A DNA stretch of 64,000 nucleotides from Periplaneta americana (lineage: Eukaryota > Arthropoda > Insecta > Blattodea > Blattidae), in contig NC_091125.1 in the NCBI RefSeq assembly GCF_040183065.1, positions 126,773,621-126,837,620 on the forward strand. The letters are read 5' to 3'. The notes beneath the pieces are model-generated. The model ran no database searches. It had not been told where the DNA came from and worked only from the letters and a program-made list of their open reading frames with translations. The position numbers and the translations under genes were made by a program. Positions 1-11,328 of this stretch are shown here, in pieces. Numbering within the stretch: position 1 is the first letter of the stretch; each line of letters begins with the position of its first letter.

Positions 1-6
1 CACTAG
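1..6 (+). other. Possible end of exon 1 of peptide gene copy 1
   Basis: The window opens with cactag directly followed by gtaaaa. Exon 1 of the three other copies (ending at 22750, 54425 and 61265) ends in the same actag followed by gtaaac. Copy 1 lacks any other exon 1 in the window, and the resulting intron 1 (about 2.9 kb) would equal that of copy 2. Six bases are weak evidence, so this is a suggestion only. Confidence 0.3.
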
Positions 7-180
7 GTAAAATATTAAATAATATTTCACTTATATAATATATGCTGCCAAGCACTACGCGACAATGTCTGAAGAATAAGAAGAAATGCTTTGAAAATCT
101 TAATTGAAAACCAATGGAAAGGGATCGGAGGCAGAACCAAATTATGAGAGTCCGAGTGTAGAATATAAGAAATTGGCTTT

Positions 181-371
181 GAGTGAAAGAATGTAAAAGT
201 AAAACGGTGTAATACCTTCGGGGAGGCCGAGACGTAGATGGGAAGATAATATTAAAATGGATTTGAGGGAGGTAGGATATGATGGTAGAGACTGGATTAA
301 TCTTGCTCAGGATAGGGACCAATGGCGGGCTTATGTGAGGGCGACAATGAACCTATGGGTTCCTTAAAAGC
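181..371 (+). pseudogene. 3' end of RTE-like LINE (family A), 5'-truncated
   Basis: Codons here read as the last part of a reverse-transcriptase polyprotein: RWEDNIKMDLREVGYDGRDWIN, broken here as RWEDNIKMDLREVGY then DGRDWIN, then LAQDRDQWRAYVRATMNLWVP and a stop. The same tail recurs at about 13.98, 16.1, 21.1, 48.1, 54.6 and 59.9 kb. Only the post-RT tail is present, so the copy is dead on arrival. It is followed by a TAAG microsatellite, the characteristic 3' tail of this family. Confidence 0.85.
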
Positions 372-372
372 C

Positions 373-418
<46 letters not shown>

Positions 419-424
419 TAAGTA
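372..424 (+). repeat. (TAAG)n microsatellite, LINE-A 3' tail
   Basis: About thirteen tetranucleotide units directly abut the LINE stop codon region. The copy at 54526-55235 has the same tail between target duplications, so the tract belongs to the element rather than to the target. Confidence 0.9.
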
Positions 425-1310
425 ATAGAACGAAATTGAATATGGTAGAAATAAAACTATTTTGTGATTAAAGGTAAATAGTAGGTTAATTTAAACTTGA
501 AGGAATTTCTACGTTAAGAAAGGTAACTTTTAGTCTAAAACACAGAATGCAAGTAGGCCTAATTATTATACATGCACTATACTGATTCGTCCTCAAATTA
601 TGTACGCAGTTTGATTAATATTATAAGTTTGTGACTAGGATCAGCCCCATGGGCTAGTGGTCAGAACGTCTGATTACAATTCATGTACTGGAATGGAATC
701 CCGGTTAGAACACAGGAATTTTTCCTTAAAGGGGAATATTCCTGTGTTCGTACATGGTCTGGAAATTAGGTTAGGCTTAGGTTTAAAATCTCTCTTGGCA
801 CTTAATAATCATCCTATCATAATATCATCGGGGCAGCATAACTCTGACTTCTAGGCGCCCCAACCTCAGAAGTGCGTTATAAATAAGCCATTGCCAGGAG
901 AGACCAGAAATGTCAAATGACAACTTGGTGGCATTGGGAAGAAGAAGTAGTTTGTGACTAATTTACCACATTATACGTATGTATTGTAACATATAAAAGT
1001 CAAAAGAACTAAAATAACCTGTATAATTATTTGTCGTCTACATTTTGTCTCTCTAATCTAATAACATTGCTGAATATGTGTTCCTTAACAAGTTTAATGA
1101 AAAATATTCCCAAATCTCTGTAACGTCTCTGCACAGTATGGTAAAGGTTACTGAATGTTAATGATATTATCATTTTTAATAATATTTCAGTTTCGTTCTA
1201 ATCTTTTAAATACTATTTTAAGCTGTGGTACGTAATGTTTACAGTTATATAAAATACATTTTCCAGTTTGAAATTTATTTATTAAATTATGACTATCAAT
1301 GTAACAGATG

Positions 1311-1311
<1 letters not shown>

Positions 1312-1363
<52 letters not shown>
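1312..1363 (+). repeat. (ATT)n microsatellite
   Basis: Perfect trinucleotide tract. Apart from this tract I see nothing recognisable between 425 and 1640, which would lie in intron 1 of peptide gene copy 1. Confidence 0.95.
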
Positions 1364-1365
<2 letters not shown>

Positions 1366-1696
1366 GAAAATATTGCTTACTAAAAAAGGTAATAACTTCA
1401 ATCCATAACATCATAATATTTAGAATCTTACTGTTTTATGCTACCTATTGCATTTTTATACTGACTGTACTTCTGTAGTGGAGAACCATCATTATGATAA
1501 TTAAAAATATATTGCTAACTCATTACATTACATATTACATAACCAGATCATTTTTCCGTGCATATTAAAGCAATATAAAACAAGGGGTCAAAATGGCTCC
1601 CTCAGTCTTTCTACGTATATCACCATATCCAGTCTTCGTAGTGTTAACAAATACCTTACTATAATAATAGTACCGGACATCTGTATACTAGCAGCA

Positions 1697-1952
1697 GTCC
1701 ACACCTGTGGAGTAACGGTTAGTGCGTCTGACCGTCAAAGCAGGTAGCCCGGGTTCGATTCCCGGTCGGGGCAAGTTACCTGGTTGAGGTTTTTTCCGGG
1801 GTTTTCCCTCAACCCAATATGAGCAAATGCTGGATAACTTTCGGTGCTGGACCCCGACTCATTTCACCGGCATTATCACCTTCATCTCATTCAGACGCTA
1901 AATAACCTAAGATGTTGATAAAGCGTCGTACAAATAACCTACTAAAATAAAA
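1697..1952 (+). mobile_element. tRNA-derived SINE, full length
   Basis: Contains an A-box-like ttagtgcgtctgac and a B box gggttcgattcc near 1749-1762. It continues with the family body (acctggttgag, ggggttttccctcaac, ttcggtgctgg, catttcaccggcattatca). Perfect 13-bp target duplication tatactagcagca at 1684-1696 and 1953-1965. It is nested inside the TIR element and is in sense orientation to peptide gene copy 1. Confidence 0.9.
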
Positions 1953-2735
1953 TATACTAGCAGCATTGACGTCAGTAGGAAATATCGCGGACTTGACATC
2001 TAGCGGAGCGGCGCGGAATTACGTCCACAAATACAAATATTAACATAGCGGAAATCGGAGTATTGTTTAAAACGTGAGGTACTAATGTGGAATAATGTAC
2101 GAAACACTTGAGAAATGTTGAATAGTGCCTATTCAATGTAACATTATTTTATATCAGAGCTGCATATTATGGGAAATATTAAATGCTTCATATTATTTTC
2201 AATGAATTGTTGCGTGTTGTTTCTTTGCTTTAGTGAGACAAAATTAATTCTGACATGGAGAATGAACTTACAATAACGCTTTACGGTATAAACCCATTGC
2301 TGACAACTGCAAAGATAAAAATGGCAGTAAAGGCATGTAGACAACAATAAAACTTAATTTGCTAAAACCTTAAAATTTCCAATATATTTAACTTCTATTC
2401 ATTTATTAGGCCTAAATAAAATGATAATTTTATTGTTCTATCAACACAGAGACAAAGACATTAGGCCTAATAAAGAATTTTGTTGACTTACGTTTTATGA
2501 ACTGTCGGAAAACGAAAGTACGATTTGGAGCAATTTGTAATGCTGTAATTGTAGCAATTATAAACAGCACATATACATCCTGACATTTTAACACAGCACT
2601 AATTAATAAAACTATTAACTAGCCCAGCAACAATATACATTGCAGTTGATTACAGCTTGTTTCGCGAGTATCTCCACACCGGCAGCCTAGGTAGCAGCAC
2701 CAGCGTCGTTCGTGCGCAGAACTGCTAGCTGTCCG

Positions 2736-2736
<1 letters not shown>

Positions 2737-2804
<68 letters not shown>
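2737..2804 (+). repeat. (ATT)n microsatellite inside a terminal inverted repeat
   Basis: The left arm of the enclosing TIR element has only ataataatag at the matching place, so the tract expanded after insertion. Confidence 0.9.
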
Positions 2805-2806
<2 letters not shown>

Positions 2807-2922
2807 GTAAGGTATTTGGTGTTAATGTAATCTCAATGTTTTTATTTTCTGTTACAGAATAAACTTACAGGTAAACTAAAATATTTCCAATCATAATCTT
2901 AGTAAATCATTTCATTTTCCAG

Positions 2923-5900
2923 TGTTGTTTTGTTTCCTGCTGTCGTATATGGCTGTAGACATTCAGGCCGAGTACAAGGATGACAGCGATTATGACAGTT
3001 CGGAGGACGTCAGCTTAAATGGTATGTCAGCAATCACTGCACTACTATTATTACAATTCTTTATGAATTAAACATGACCACTTCATCAGAAGGATATATT
3101 AAATCAGAAGTGTTTAAATAATACTGTCAGGAGACAATAAACAAAGGCATACAGTGAGTTATTTCTGATGTAAGGAGAGTATAATAATGCGTACTTGGAT
3201 TCTATCTGAAAGAAAATACAGAAGGGAATGAAGTCCAAACTTAAATATAGTCGACATTTTATTAAAAAAATTATCTTGTTGTTGTTGTTAAATAATGCTG
3301 AATTCTTGGCAACAACCCATTAACTCTCTTGCTCTTCATTGTGATGTAGTAAAAATTATGGCTAGGCCTAAAGCCTATATTACACTATCAAATTTCTATG
3401 TCACAGAATATGATAAAATTTTTGATCAAATATATACGATCAAATGTCTGATTTTGGATATATTACACTATATCAAAGCTTTTATCACATCTTTCATCTC
3501 AGTTCTAATAATCAATCCACGACAGTTCTATGCATGTTGCAACTGCAAGTGCAGTAATGGTTATTGCATTAATCCTGGAGAAGAAATAAAAGAAAAAAAC
3601 ATATTTGGGTTAGAGATTGGGCAGGGAGAAGAGATACAAAAGGAATCCATCAAACTCTATTGAGAGAACTTCAGTGTGAAGATGTAAAATCCTATACTCA
3701 GTATTTAAGAATGGATGAGGTAACATTTCATGTGACTCATAATGTGATGTTAAAAGTCATGTGGTTTCACAGACCATGATATGATATATATGATATAATC
3801 TATGATTTATTGTCATTAGGTACAGCATCCCAAGTGGCTGATGGCCTTCACATTTGTCACACAGACCATATGTACTTAATGTCCGTCATTTTCTTTCTTC
3901 TTAGTCAAAGATTTTATCAAAGTTATGATGATGACCATAACTTTTATCACAGAACTATGTCGCAACTAGATGTGATCAAAGATGCTATATTACACTGTAA
4001 AAAAATTTATCATATATATTTTATCAAACTTCTGTGACACAGAAATTTGATAGTGTAATATAGGCCTAACTGTTTTAATGTAGGCACCACATTACTTTAT
4101 GTTAAGGCGCAATCCCTAACCCGTTTAAAGCGGTATGGCATAGTTGCGCCACGCGGTCAATTGGGAGACCTAGGCATGGCATAATTGCACTCCGAAGAAA
4201 CCAGGTAGCAGAAGGGATATGGCATAGTTGCGCCCCAAAGAAATCAGGTAGCAGAATGGACATGGCATAGTTGCGCTTCGATGGGCATAGTACACACGAA
4301 AGTGGTTGTCATAAAATAAATAAATTACTTAAAAATATTACAGTGATAGCTGCATTGAAATCAGGTAGGCCTAGCATATGATCAATTTTGCTATTTAAAA
4401 TAACACTTTTTTATTGATCACACACAATAAATGAACTACATTTTTTGTTTGTACATCGATATCTTAACCCTACGGTACAGGGTTTCGAAAATTGAAACTT
4501 TGAACCATTGTGAATTATTAACTCTTTACCCTTTTCACTAAACTTAACATTCATTTTTAATTAACCTCACTATACGCCACAGACGGTGTGAAAATCACTA
4601 ATAAAATCTCAAGACTGCTAAGGCCCCTATTCCAACGGCTCACTCATTTGAGTATATCAGTTAATAAAATACTGCCAACTTCATGGTGTTCATTTTAACG
4701 GTAGGCTATTGATAATCACTGTAAAAACAGTAGAAAAACAGTTAATAAAGTACTGCCAACTTCATTGTGTTCATTTTAATAAATATTTAAATCGAATAAG
4801 AAATCAATAAAGTTGGTTGATTATGAGACTCGAGTTTCCGTAGTGTCTTTTTCTCTACCTATTTCATCGGGGCGCAACTATTCCATGCCCCTTTCTCTAC
4901 CTGATGGAAAGGGGCGCAACTATGCCCACAAAACAGGGACCCTTTTTTATCTGCTGCATCTTATCTGACCGTGGGACGCAACTATGCGCTGCCCGTTTAA
5001 AGAACCACACCTGCCGTTGGTTAACGGTCCATATGACATAGCCGGAAGAAATGTCAGACAACTCTGGCGACCATATCCCCTGTTCGTCACTTAGGGGTGG
5101 CTTATGCATACAATGGCAGGTCACCACGCTGTAACGGCATTTTCTTCATTTTTTGGATGAAGCAGTTATACCGCTGCGACTCGGTCCCAAGAGCCTCGTT
5201 TGTTAAAAACAGGTTGCACCACGGGAAGGTGAGGATGGGATTTGAGTAGGAGAGGTTATGGAATGCACTTCACTACTCCTTGCAACCCTGCCAAAAATAT
5301 AAAGCAACGGAAATGGTAGATCATCAAAATTATAGTCAGAAAACTTCGAACTAAGTATTTGTTAAAAACAATGAACAATGACAACTACACTGAAGAACTA
5401 AACATAGTAAAATATATAGCACAAGACAATGGATATAACCCTAACGTGATAGACACACTAATAAAAAAGGCAAAACAAAAACAGAACAAACCAACACGAA
5501 CACCACGTGAGAATAAATACATAACGTTAACATATCACAATACCAATTCTCACAAAATTGCAACTTCATTCAAAAAACTAAAATACAAGATGGCATACAA
5601 AACAAATAATACAACACAGAAATATCTAAATAATCACATCAAACATTCAAATAAATATAATTCAACTGGAGTTTATAACTAAAATGTAATAGTTGCCCAC
5701 ATTTTTACATGGGACAGACAGGAAGATCCTTTCACAAAAGATACAGTATATGAACATATTAAAACTATAACCAAACCCTACATTACATCAAATTACGCAG
5801 AACACATTATCAACAATAATCATGACTACAATAATATAGAAACAGATATGGAAATTTTACATATCACACCAAAAAGTTCACAGTTAAACATCTTTGAACA

Positions 5901-7980
5901 ATACGATATATATAAACATACAATAACATACCCACAACATATACTTAATACACAATTACAGTTCAATACCCACACATTATTCGATGTCATGATACGTCAT
6001 AACACACAAACAACCAGCCCCCACCATAAGAGCAACACACCCCACCCCTACAACTGACGAATGCACATCGCAGAATTCAAGACCACCAGTAGTTCAGGAG
6101 ACACTGAGGAAGACGCAACACCGCGTCGAAACGGGCCGTCTGTCCAAGGTAGGCCTATATACCTTTTATAAAAATTTTTACAATTTTTAACGTGTGACTA
6201 ATAGTACATTATGCAACGAGCCTATAATGGTAGTAATTAAGACGCAAGTATGTTTATGAAACGAGCGCAAGCGAGTTTCATAATTTTCATACGGACGTCT
6301 TAATTACCATTATAGGCAAGTTTCATACGACTTTTTATGCTCGACCATATTTCGAACTTGAAATTATTCAAAATTAGGTCATGTTATGGTTATGTAAATG
6401 AGTAGCGAACTGACCTGAATTGTGAGATGTGCGCAGACGCGAAAGTATTGATTTTTTCCGAGACCGAATGTCATTGACCTTGATATAACGTAGAGAATAA
6501 GGTGAACATTAGTCTTGATATAACCTGGAAATTGATTTAGAATTGAAAAACGAGATGACAAATTGAATTTAATTGAATATTATTTACAATTAACGCTAAT
6601 TATTATAGTAACAGAACATAACCTTCTGCTACAGTATTGGATTTCCAGCCTCCGTGACTTTTCGCTAATTGTCTTTCGATTGTATATCCGAGAATAATCG
6701 ATACTTGCGGTTTTATAATGGTACAAAGGTGATTTGTCATTGGCTGAACACCTGAACTTTAATGAATAAGTGTACTTTAATAAGGTGCATTAAAAGGCTA
6801 CTACCAGGTGTATAATTACTACATTTCGGCATGGTCGATTATAAACAATTTTATGTTTTTAACAAACAAAGTGTTAGCGTGAACTAGAATCAATAAGTAT
6901 TTCTATTTAGTGATTAGTATATAAGCAGTGATTTCATTGCTCTATATTTCTAAAATACCGTAATTTCTTCAATACAGCGTCTGAATATTGATTCTAAACC
7001 ATTATATCTTTTATTTTTGTGTTGTTAAGCTATTAATATGGTCTAATAGCTGTGGCCTTCTAAATTGTCTACGTGGGAAAGAACAATTGAGGTGTTGCCT
7101 GGAATAACAACTAAACGTACGTTACGCTTTTTTTCCTTTCCAGCATATACTGAATCCTTAATAACACATCTCCCTCCTGACAAAGTACTATTTCCGTACA
7201 CCAAACATGGCACCCTCTCGCTGTGAAATGCTGTTTGATGCTCTGTATATCAAATTGAGCCACAGACGCGGCTGTTCGAGAACATTCGGCACGGTTCGGC
7301 AATGACCGCTGGCAGATTAGCCAGCTAGTAAATAGAATCGTATTGCGAATGGTACCATGCCGAACCGTTACGATTCTTAAGATTCTTTTGACAGACGATT
7401 CATTCATACTACGAATTGATTATTACGATTCTTTATCACTAACCATTCGAATGAACGATCCTCTCACTAATCGACCACACTCTTACAGCCTATTATACTA
7501 GCGTTGGTAATTGCTATAGGCCATTCGTCATCTAGTGAAACTAAATTCATGCGTGCGCCGTAGCACATAGTAAGAACCAGAGGTCTGCATCGGACGTTTT
7601 CGCTCGGGCGCCAAGTAGTTCATAGCATAATCCGATAGGTAGCGTAGATGCATGAAGGGTAAAATTGTAACGAGCGATAAATCCTCGAACGGTATAAGCC
7701 GAGCGTTAGACATTCGTTCTTGTTACAGTGATGAACTGTGTAGTAACATCATAGATGTTTATCATTTCAAAACTTTGCAGTGTTGAACTAACCTCTCCAT
7801 AGTACAACTACAAAACTTGCTTTAAAATGTAATATAAATGTTGTAGGTAAATGTTCCCCCCCCCCCCCCCACAAAGGACTGATTTTGTTTTTGCCACATC
7901 TGATAGATGTTATTGGATGTAAATGTAATTATTATAAACGGAGAACACAATCACGATAATGCAAGACCTGTATCAAGTTT

Positions 7981-8031
<51 letters not shown>

Positions 8032-10326
8032 CTCTAATAATAATCTCTAATAATTAGTGTATCAATCTTTGCGTCTGTAACAGTTGTGCAGCATGATTAT
8101 TCGTTTTATTATATTTTCTGTGGCGTTATCTCTGTACTAACATTGTTATTAATCTACTGCTATAGACCTATCAATAATATTTTGTAAAACGTTTCTACAT
8201 TGTCGCAGTATATAGGCGGAACACTATGTATGGACCTATCATATTATATATGTGGTAAATCAAATATTGAATAATTATTAATTACCAATAATAACTGTAT
8301 ATCGAAGTTTTTCATACTATTTTATTTATAACTTCATGTTCCTGTTTTGGTACGTTCCATTGACTGTTCCATTAAACGTTTGTCATAAATGCAGAAAATA
8401 AAGCCTTATTTTTCCCGTGTGAGCAAAACCTATGTGCATCTTATCTGTTGCCTTCCATACAAGATAAGACATGTCGGTGAGATGACCTTGTACTGTGCTT
8501 CTATTTATTACGAGCGTATCACGACCGATTGTATCTCACTCGAGGGTGCGACACTCGACCGAGTTCAAGCGAGCGATTTAACTCCAATGCAGCACTCTGG
8601 TAAGAACATTATGGAGGTACAGCTAGCTAGCTACAAGTGGGAGCGTAGTGAGGGACAGTCGTTTCCCCGTCCACCACTCATGCGCAAGTAGGTTTACGAC
8701 ATAATGAATGGCCTATACTGAATTTATAACCATATTGTAGTCATTTGTAGAAACAAGAACTTTTCCCTGTAAAAAAAAAAAAGAAAACGCAAAATTGGAA
8801 AGGAAAATTATGTTACATTTATCTTAAGAATGAACTCTGTGAAGTTACTGTCATTGAACATCTTTCACAGAGTATTACTGAATGAATGAATTTCAATTGG
8901 TTATTTTACGACGTTTTATCAACTGCTATCGTTATCTAGCTTCTGTATGAGATAAGGTGATTGTGCAAGCGAAATGCGTCCAGGTCCAATGCCGAAAGTT
9001 ATCAGGCATTTGCTATTAATGGGTTTAGGGAAAACCCAGGAAAAAACCGCAACCTGGTAATGTGTCCCAACCAGAATTTTAACCCGGGCCCGCTCATTTC
9101 ACAGTCAGGCATGCTAACTGTTACTCCACAGTGGTGTAATGAATGAATAAATGTATCAATGAATGAATGTCTATGTAGGTATGAATGAATTAATGAATGA
9201 ATATTCATAAAAATGTAACACAATTGTATATAAATTTGGACATCAGACTTACTGTAATTATAATCACTAAAAGTTAAGAAGTTAATCACATTTTTTAATT
9301 TTTTTTCTTCAGATCTTTTCGTCATAGATTCATCGGAATCTGAACGTGATTTCTCCCCGCCTGTGTGAGTATTAAACTGTAAAATTATTTATACAACATA
9401 TATTTATAGAGGGAGAGCCAATTAAGTGTGAACCAGCGAGTGCGCGGTGTTTGTGCTATCGTCGAGCGTCGTTGCTGTGTCCGGGTACAGTGATTGTATG
9501 TATGCAGCGTTGCCAAGGCTACACAGCCGCCATGTTTTTACCGATCAGACAATCATCTGTTCGGTGTCAGATGGGGAAATGATTGCAAACGGGAGTGAGG
9601 AACATTTTAAGATATGCTAATAATTATCATTATATGTCAACTAGCAAGAGAGAAGGATTTGATTAAATCATCAGCCCTCCAGTGAGGGTAACCACAAGGA
9701 TCCTGAATGCGGAACAATTATGTTTTTTTAAGTCCATTAATTAAAAAAAAATACTACATTTTGGATTTGGGATTCGCTTGATGCCAAAATGTCATATTGA
9801 CAAAATATACTTATAAACGACAGTAAAGTTCCTTGTAACATTATTCAAATCTCTGCTATAACGAAAATAGATATTCCTCAAATAAGATTTCTGTAAAGAT
9901 TGTGTAGGTCTAATTCTCAATGAGATTTGAACCTGACTAATTTGGAAGGTTCTCTTTTCAGTGACATGTGGAAGGGATAAACATTTAGGTGAAATGTCAG
10001 ATTAGTGATAGGAGAACTTAATGTACCCCGAGAACCTGTATCGGAGAAGGAATTTTTAACAAAAATGTAGGTAATTTCTATATGATTTGTAGCTAATCTC
10101 TAATGTTGTGAAAAATGATCAGTTAATTTATGATCTATAGCAGAGATTTTGTTATTGAATTTTGTGAAAATAAATTTTATCGACTTGAATTTATTATTAT
10201 TTTCTTTTTTTCTTATGTTCTAGCTTTGGAAGTGTATATCGGGGTTCGATTCCAGGTTATAGAGGACTAGTTCATACAAATTATGGAGGATCGTTTCTTG
10301 AGAAAAAGACGAGCTCGCAAGCCTGA
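2923..10326 (+). CDS. Secreted acidic peptide gene, copy 1 (exons 2-4)
   Basis: Three exons: 2923-3021, 9313-9364 and 10224-10326, each preceded by AG and followed by GT (gtatgt, gtgagt), with phases that join without a break. Exon 2 encodes a hydrophobic stretch (VLFCFLLSYMAVDIQA) typical of a signal-peptide core and cleavage site. An acidic run follows (EYKDDSDYDSSEDVSLN). Exon 3 gives DLFVIDSSESERDFSPP. Exon 4 gives VFGSVYRGSIPGYRGL and then VHTNYGGSFLEKKTSSQA before the stop. Exon 1, with the start codon, is outside the window or ends at base 6; in the other copies it supplies MNNTSL in the right phase. No cysteines occur after the leader. I do not recognise the family. The protein is probably exported, because the leader is conserved with copy 2 while the rest has diverged. 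Introns are filled with transposons. Confidence 0.72.
3372..4066 (+). mobile_element. Internally deleted PIF/Harbinger element with transposase remnant
   Basis: Inverted ends AGCCTATATTACACTATCAA (left) and GGCCTATATTACACTATCAA (right, reversed) lie between TAA target duplications at 3369-3371 and 4067-4069. That is the target and end signature of PIF/Harbinger. Codons 3606-3750 read WVRDWAGRRDTKGIHQTLL then RELQCEDVKSYTQYLRMDEVTF, which matches the N-terminal region of HARBI1-type nucleases (aromatic-V-R-x-W and L-R-M). The DDE catalytic part is missing. It lies in intron 2 of peptide gene copy 1. Confidence 0.75.
4100..5010. repeat. Foldback with arrays of the motif GGCATAGTTGCGCC
   Basis: The left side carries the motif, or one-base variants, at about 4136, 4177, 4228 and 4262 on the + strand, separated by spacers containing aggtagcagaa. 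The right side carries the reverse complement at about 4863, 4910 and 4975, with the matching ctctacctgat spacers. cccgtttaaag marks the outer part of both sides (about 4118 and 4997). No coding capacity is seen. It could be a foldback transposon. The function is unknown. Confidence 0.6.
5157..5262 (+). repeat. Dispersed ~105-bp repeat, inverted partner at 49.9 kb
   Basis: Matches the reverse complement of 49925-50028 at most positions (cagttataccgctg, gactcggtc, accacgggaaggtgaggatg). I cannot assign it to an element class. Confidence 0.65.
5341..6175 (+). pseudogene. Penelope-like retroelement 3' end (GIY-YIG), broken
   Basis: The first block (5359-5679) reads YITLTYHNTNSHKIATSFKK, then the start of a GIY-YIG nuclease, STGVYN. 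A frame change follows, and KCNSCPHFYMGQTGRSFHKR (from about 5684) gives the YxGQTxRSxxxR part of the GIY-YIG fold. Another frame change leads to SNYAEHIINNNHDYNNIETD, then MEILHITPK and a long tail ending at 6055. A reverse transcriptase followed by a GIY-YIG endonuclease is the hallmark of Penelope-like elements. The upstream RT core is absent. At least two frameshifts and a stop make it inactive. It sits in intron 2 of copy 1, in sense orientation. Confidence 0.8.
6098..6147 (+). ncRNA. Candidate hammerhead ribozyme core of the Penelope-like element
   Basis: Conserved box CTGAGGA (CUGANGA) at 6104-6110. A 5-bp helix follows, GACGC 6112-6116 with GCGTC 6123-6127 and loop aacacc, then GAAAC 6128-6132, a minimal helix III and GTC 6138-6140 as the expected cleavage triplet. 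TGT after the cleavage site can pair with ACA before the first box. Hammerhead motifs with short helix III are known in Penelope-like elements. One extra A (6111) between the first box and helix II departs from the canonical core. A related copy near 19945 has the same extra A. Activity is not shown. Confidence 0.5.
6219..6328. repeat. Nested palindrome, about 110 bp
   Basis: Outer arms gcctataatggtagtaatta and taattaccattataggc pair. The centre contains a second hairpin, tatgaaacgagcgcaagcg with gtttcata. The rest of 6330-7560 shows no coding signal or repeat that I can classify. Confidence 0.7.
7578..8599 (+). mobile_element. Non-autonomous hAT element, copy 1
   Basis: Perfect 8-bp target duplication GTAAGAAC at 7570-7577 and 8600-8607. 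The imperfect inverted ends begin CAGAGGTCTGCATCGGA and, from the other side, CAGAGTGCTGCATTGGA. An inverted second copy lies at 26204-27197 with its own 8-bp duplication. The inner (AAT)n tract at 7981-8030 is also present in the second copy. No transposase is present, and the short open frames in it are chance. It lies in intron 2 of peptide gene copy 1. Confidence 0.9.
8892..9137 (-). mobile_element. tRNA-derived SINE, antisense in intron 2
   Basis: Read on the minus strand it has the tRNA-like head (gggttaaaattctgg, a decayed B box) and the family body. Flanked by aatgaatgaat at 8881-8891 and 9138-9148 (11-bp target duplication). Confidence 0.8.
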
Positions 10327-10470
10327 ACAACTACTCATATAGAAAATATAAATAGAAAAGCAGAAGCAAGAATTTTGTAAATTCTACAATATGAAGATGC
10401 AATAAGACAACGACATTAATACTTTTTTGTACAAGTTCTAAGAAGTCTTTCAAGTGTAAGCAAGGGAAAC

Positions 10471-10476
10471 AATAAA
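10471..10476 (+). terminator. Polyadenylation signal of peptide gene copy 1
   Basis: AATAAA 145 bases after the stop codon. It is conserved in copy 3 (about 55619) and, in a different context, in copy 2 (32543). From here to 11328 the spacer has no other recognised element. Confidence 0.6.
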
Positions 10477-11328
10477 AATAGTGATTTATTTTAGTATCAA
10501 GATATTTTGGTCGCAAAATGTGACACTATCAGTTCCTTCATACCAGAACAATTTACAAAACATTTAAATAACGATAAAAATCTCTTAAACACTGAACACA
10601 GAAGTAAGAGATATAGGACAAACCCGACTAATTTCGTGATATTTTTATTCACCGTCTGCTCGAACGCATCCATGCATCTGTTGGCTGCTTATATTGTCTG
10701 CCCATGGTCAAACATGTAACATGACTTATATATTATGCCTCTAACCACAAGTGACTTCACTGACTGTTAAGAGCTGCCATCTAGCGACATTTTTTCTATT
10801 CAATGAGTTGCTCAATTACAAAAGCTGCTATATGACAGAATTAAAAACAGTTTCCAAGTTAAAAATGGCAAATTAACTACTAGTAGAACATTTTATGGAA
10901 CTTGTAAGATTAAGTTATTACTTTTGTTCTTAAAAAACTGACGAATACCACAGTATATTTGGTGTTCCCACTTAGCACTGCAGCGAAAGCATTGTTAGAA
11001 TGGTCTTAAAAGCAGGCAGTATAAGCAGCCATCAGATGCGTTGAAGTAGGCGGTATTTTTATCTAATTATATCACGAATTCATACCAGGGACAAATGTAA
11101 TTCTGACGGTACAGTATAAATTGCAGAAGATGTATAATAACAGATTTCGTCCAGTGAGGTCTTGGAGTGACGTGAGCAGATTTTTTTTGGAAAATACTAG
11201 AAGACTTGTGAGATCTATAGCTTTGGATTTGTGAGTGAATACACCAACAGATTTCCTTCGTCAAAAGAAGGGTTTTGCAGTGCTTGCAGTTCTAAGTACT
11301 GACACTGTAAATTTCTTGGTGAAAAATA

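Larger units (their letters stand above)
1648..2818. mobile_element. TIR element (hAT-like MITE) with nested SINE
   Basis: Inverted ends: the left starts CAAATACCTTACTATAATAA at 1648, and the right, read in reverse, gives the same string ending at 2818. The match continues through ACCGGACA and CTAGCAG. Both flanks carry gtgttaa in direct orientation (1641-1647 and 2819-2825), a 7-bp target duplication. The right end is expanded by an (ATT)n tract at 2737-2804. No transposase is visible. Length 1171 bp, of which about 270 bp is the inserted SINE plus its duplicated target. A 7-8 bp duplication and CA end suggest hAT, but the superfamily is not certain. Confidence 0.7.

Noticed and set aside
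7861..7870. Poly-C run and similar C-run at 26141
   Set aside because: Short homopolymers, probably variable or sequencing-sensitive; no function inferred.
8389..8691. 100-codon open frame
   Set aside because: Lies inside and across the end of the non-autonomous hAT element; the inverted second copy does not keep the frame.
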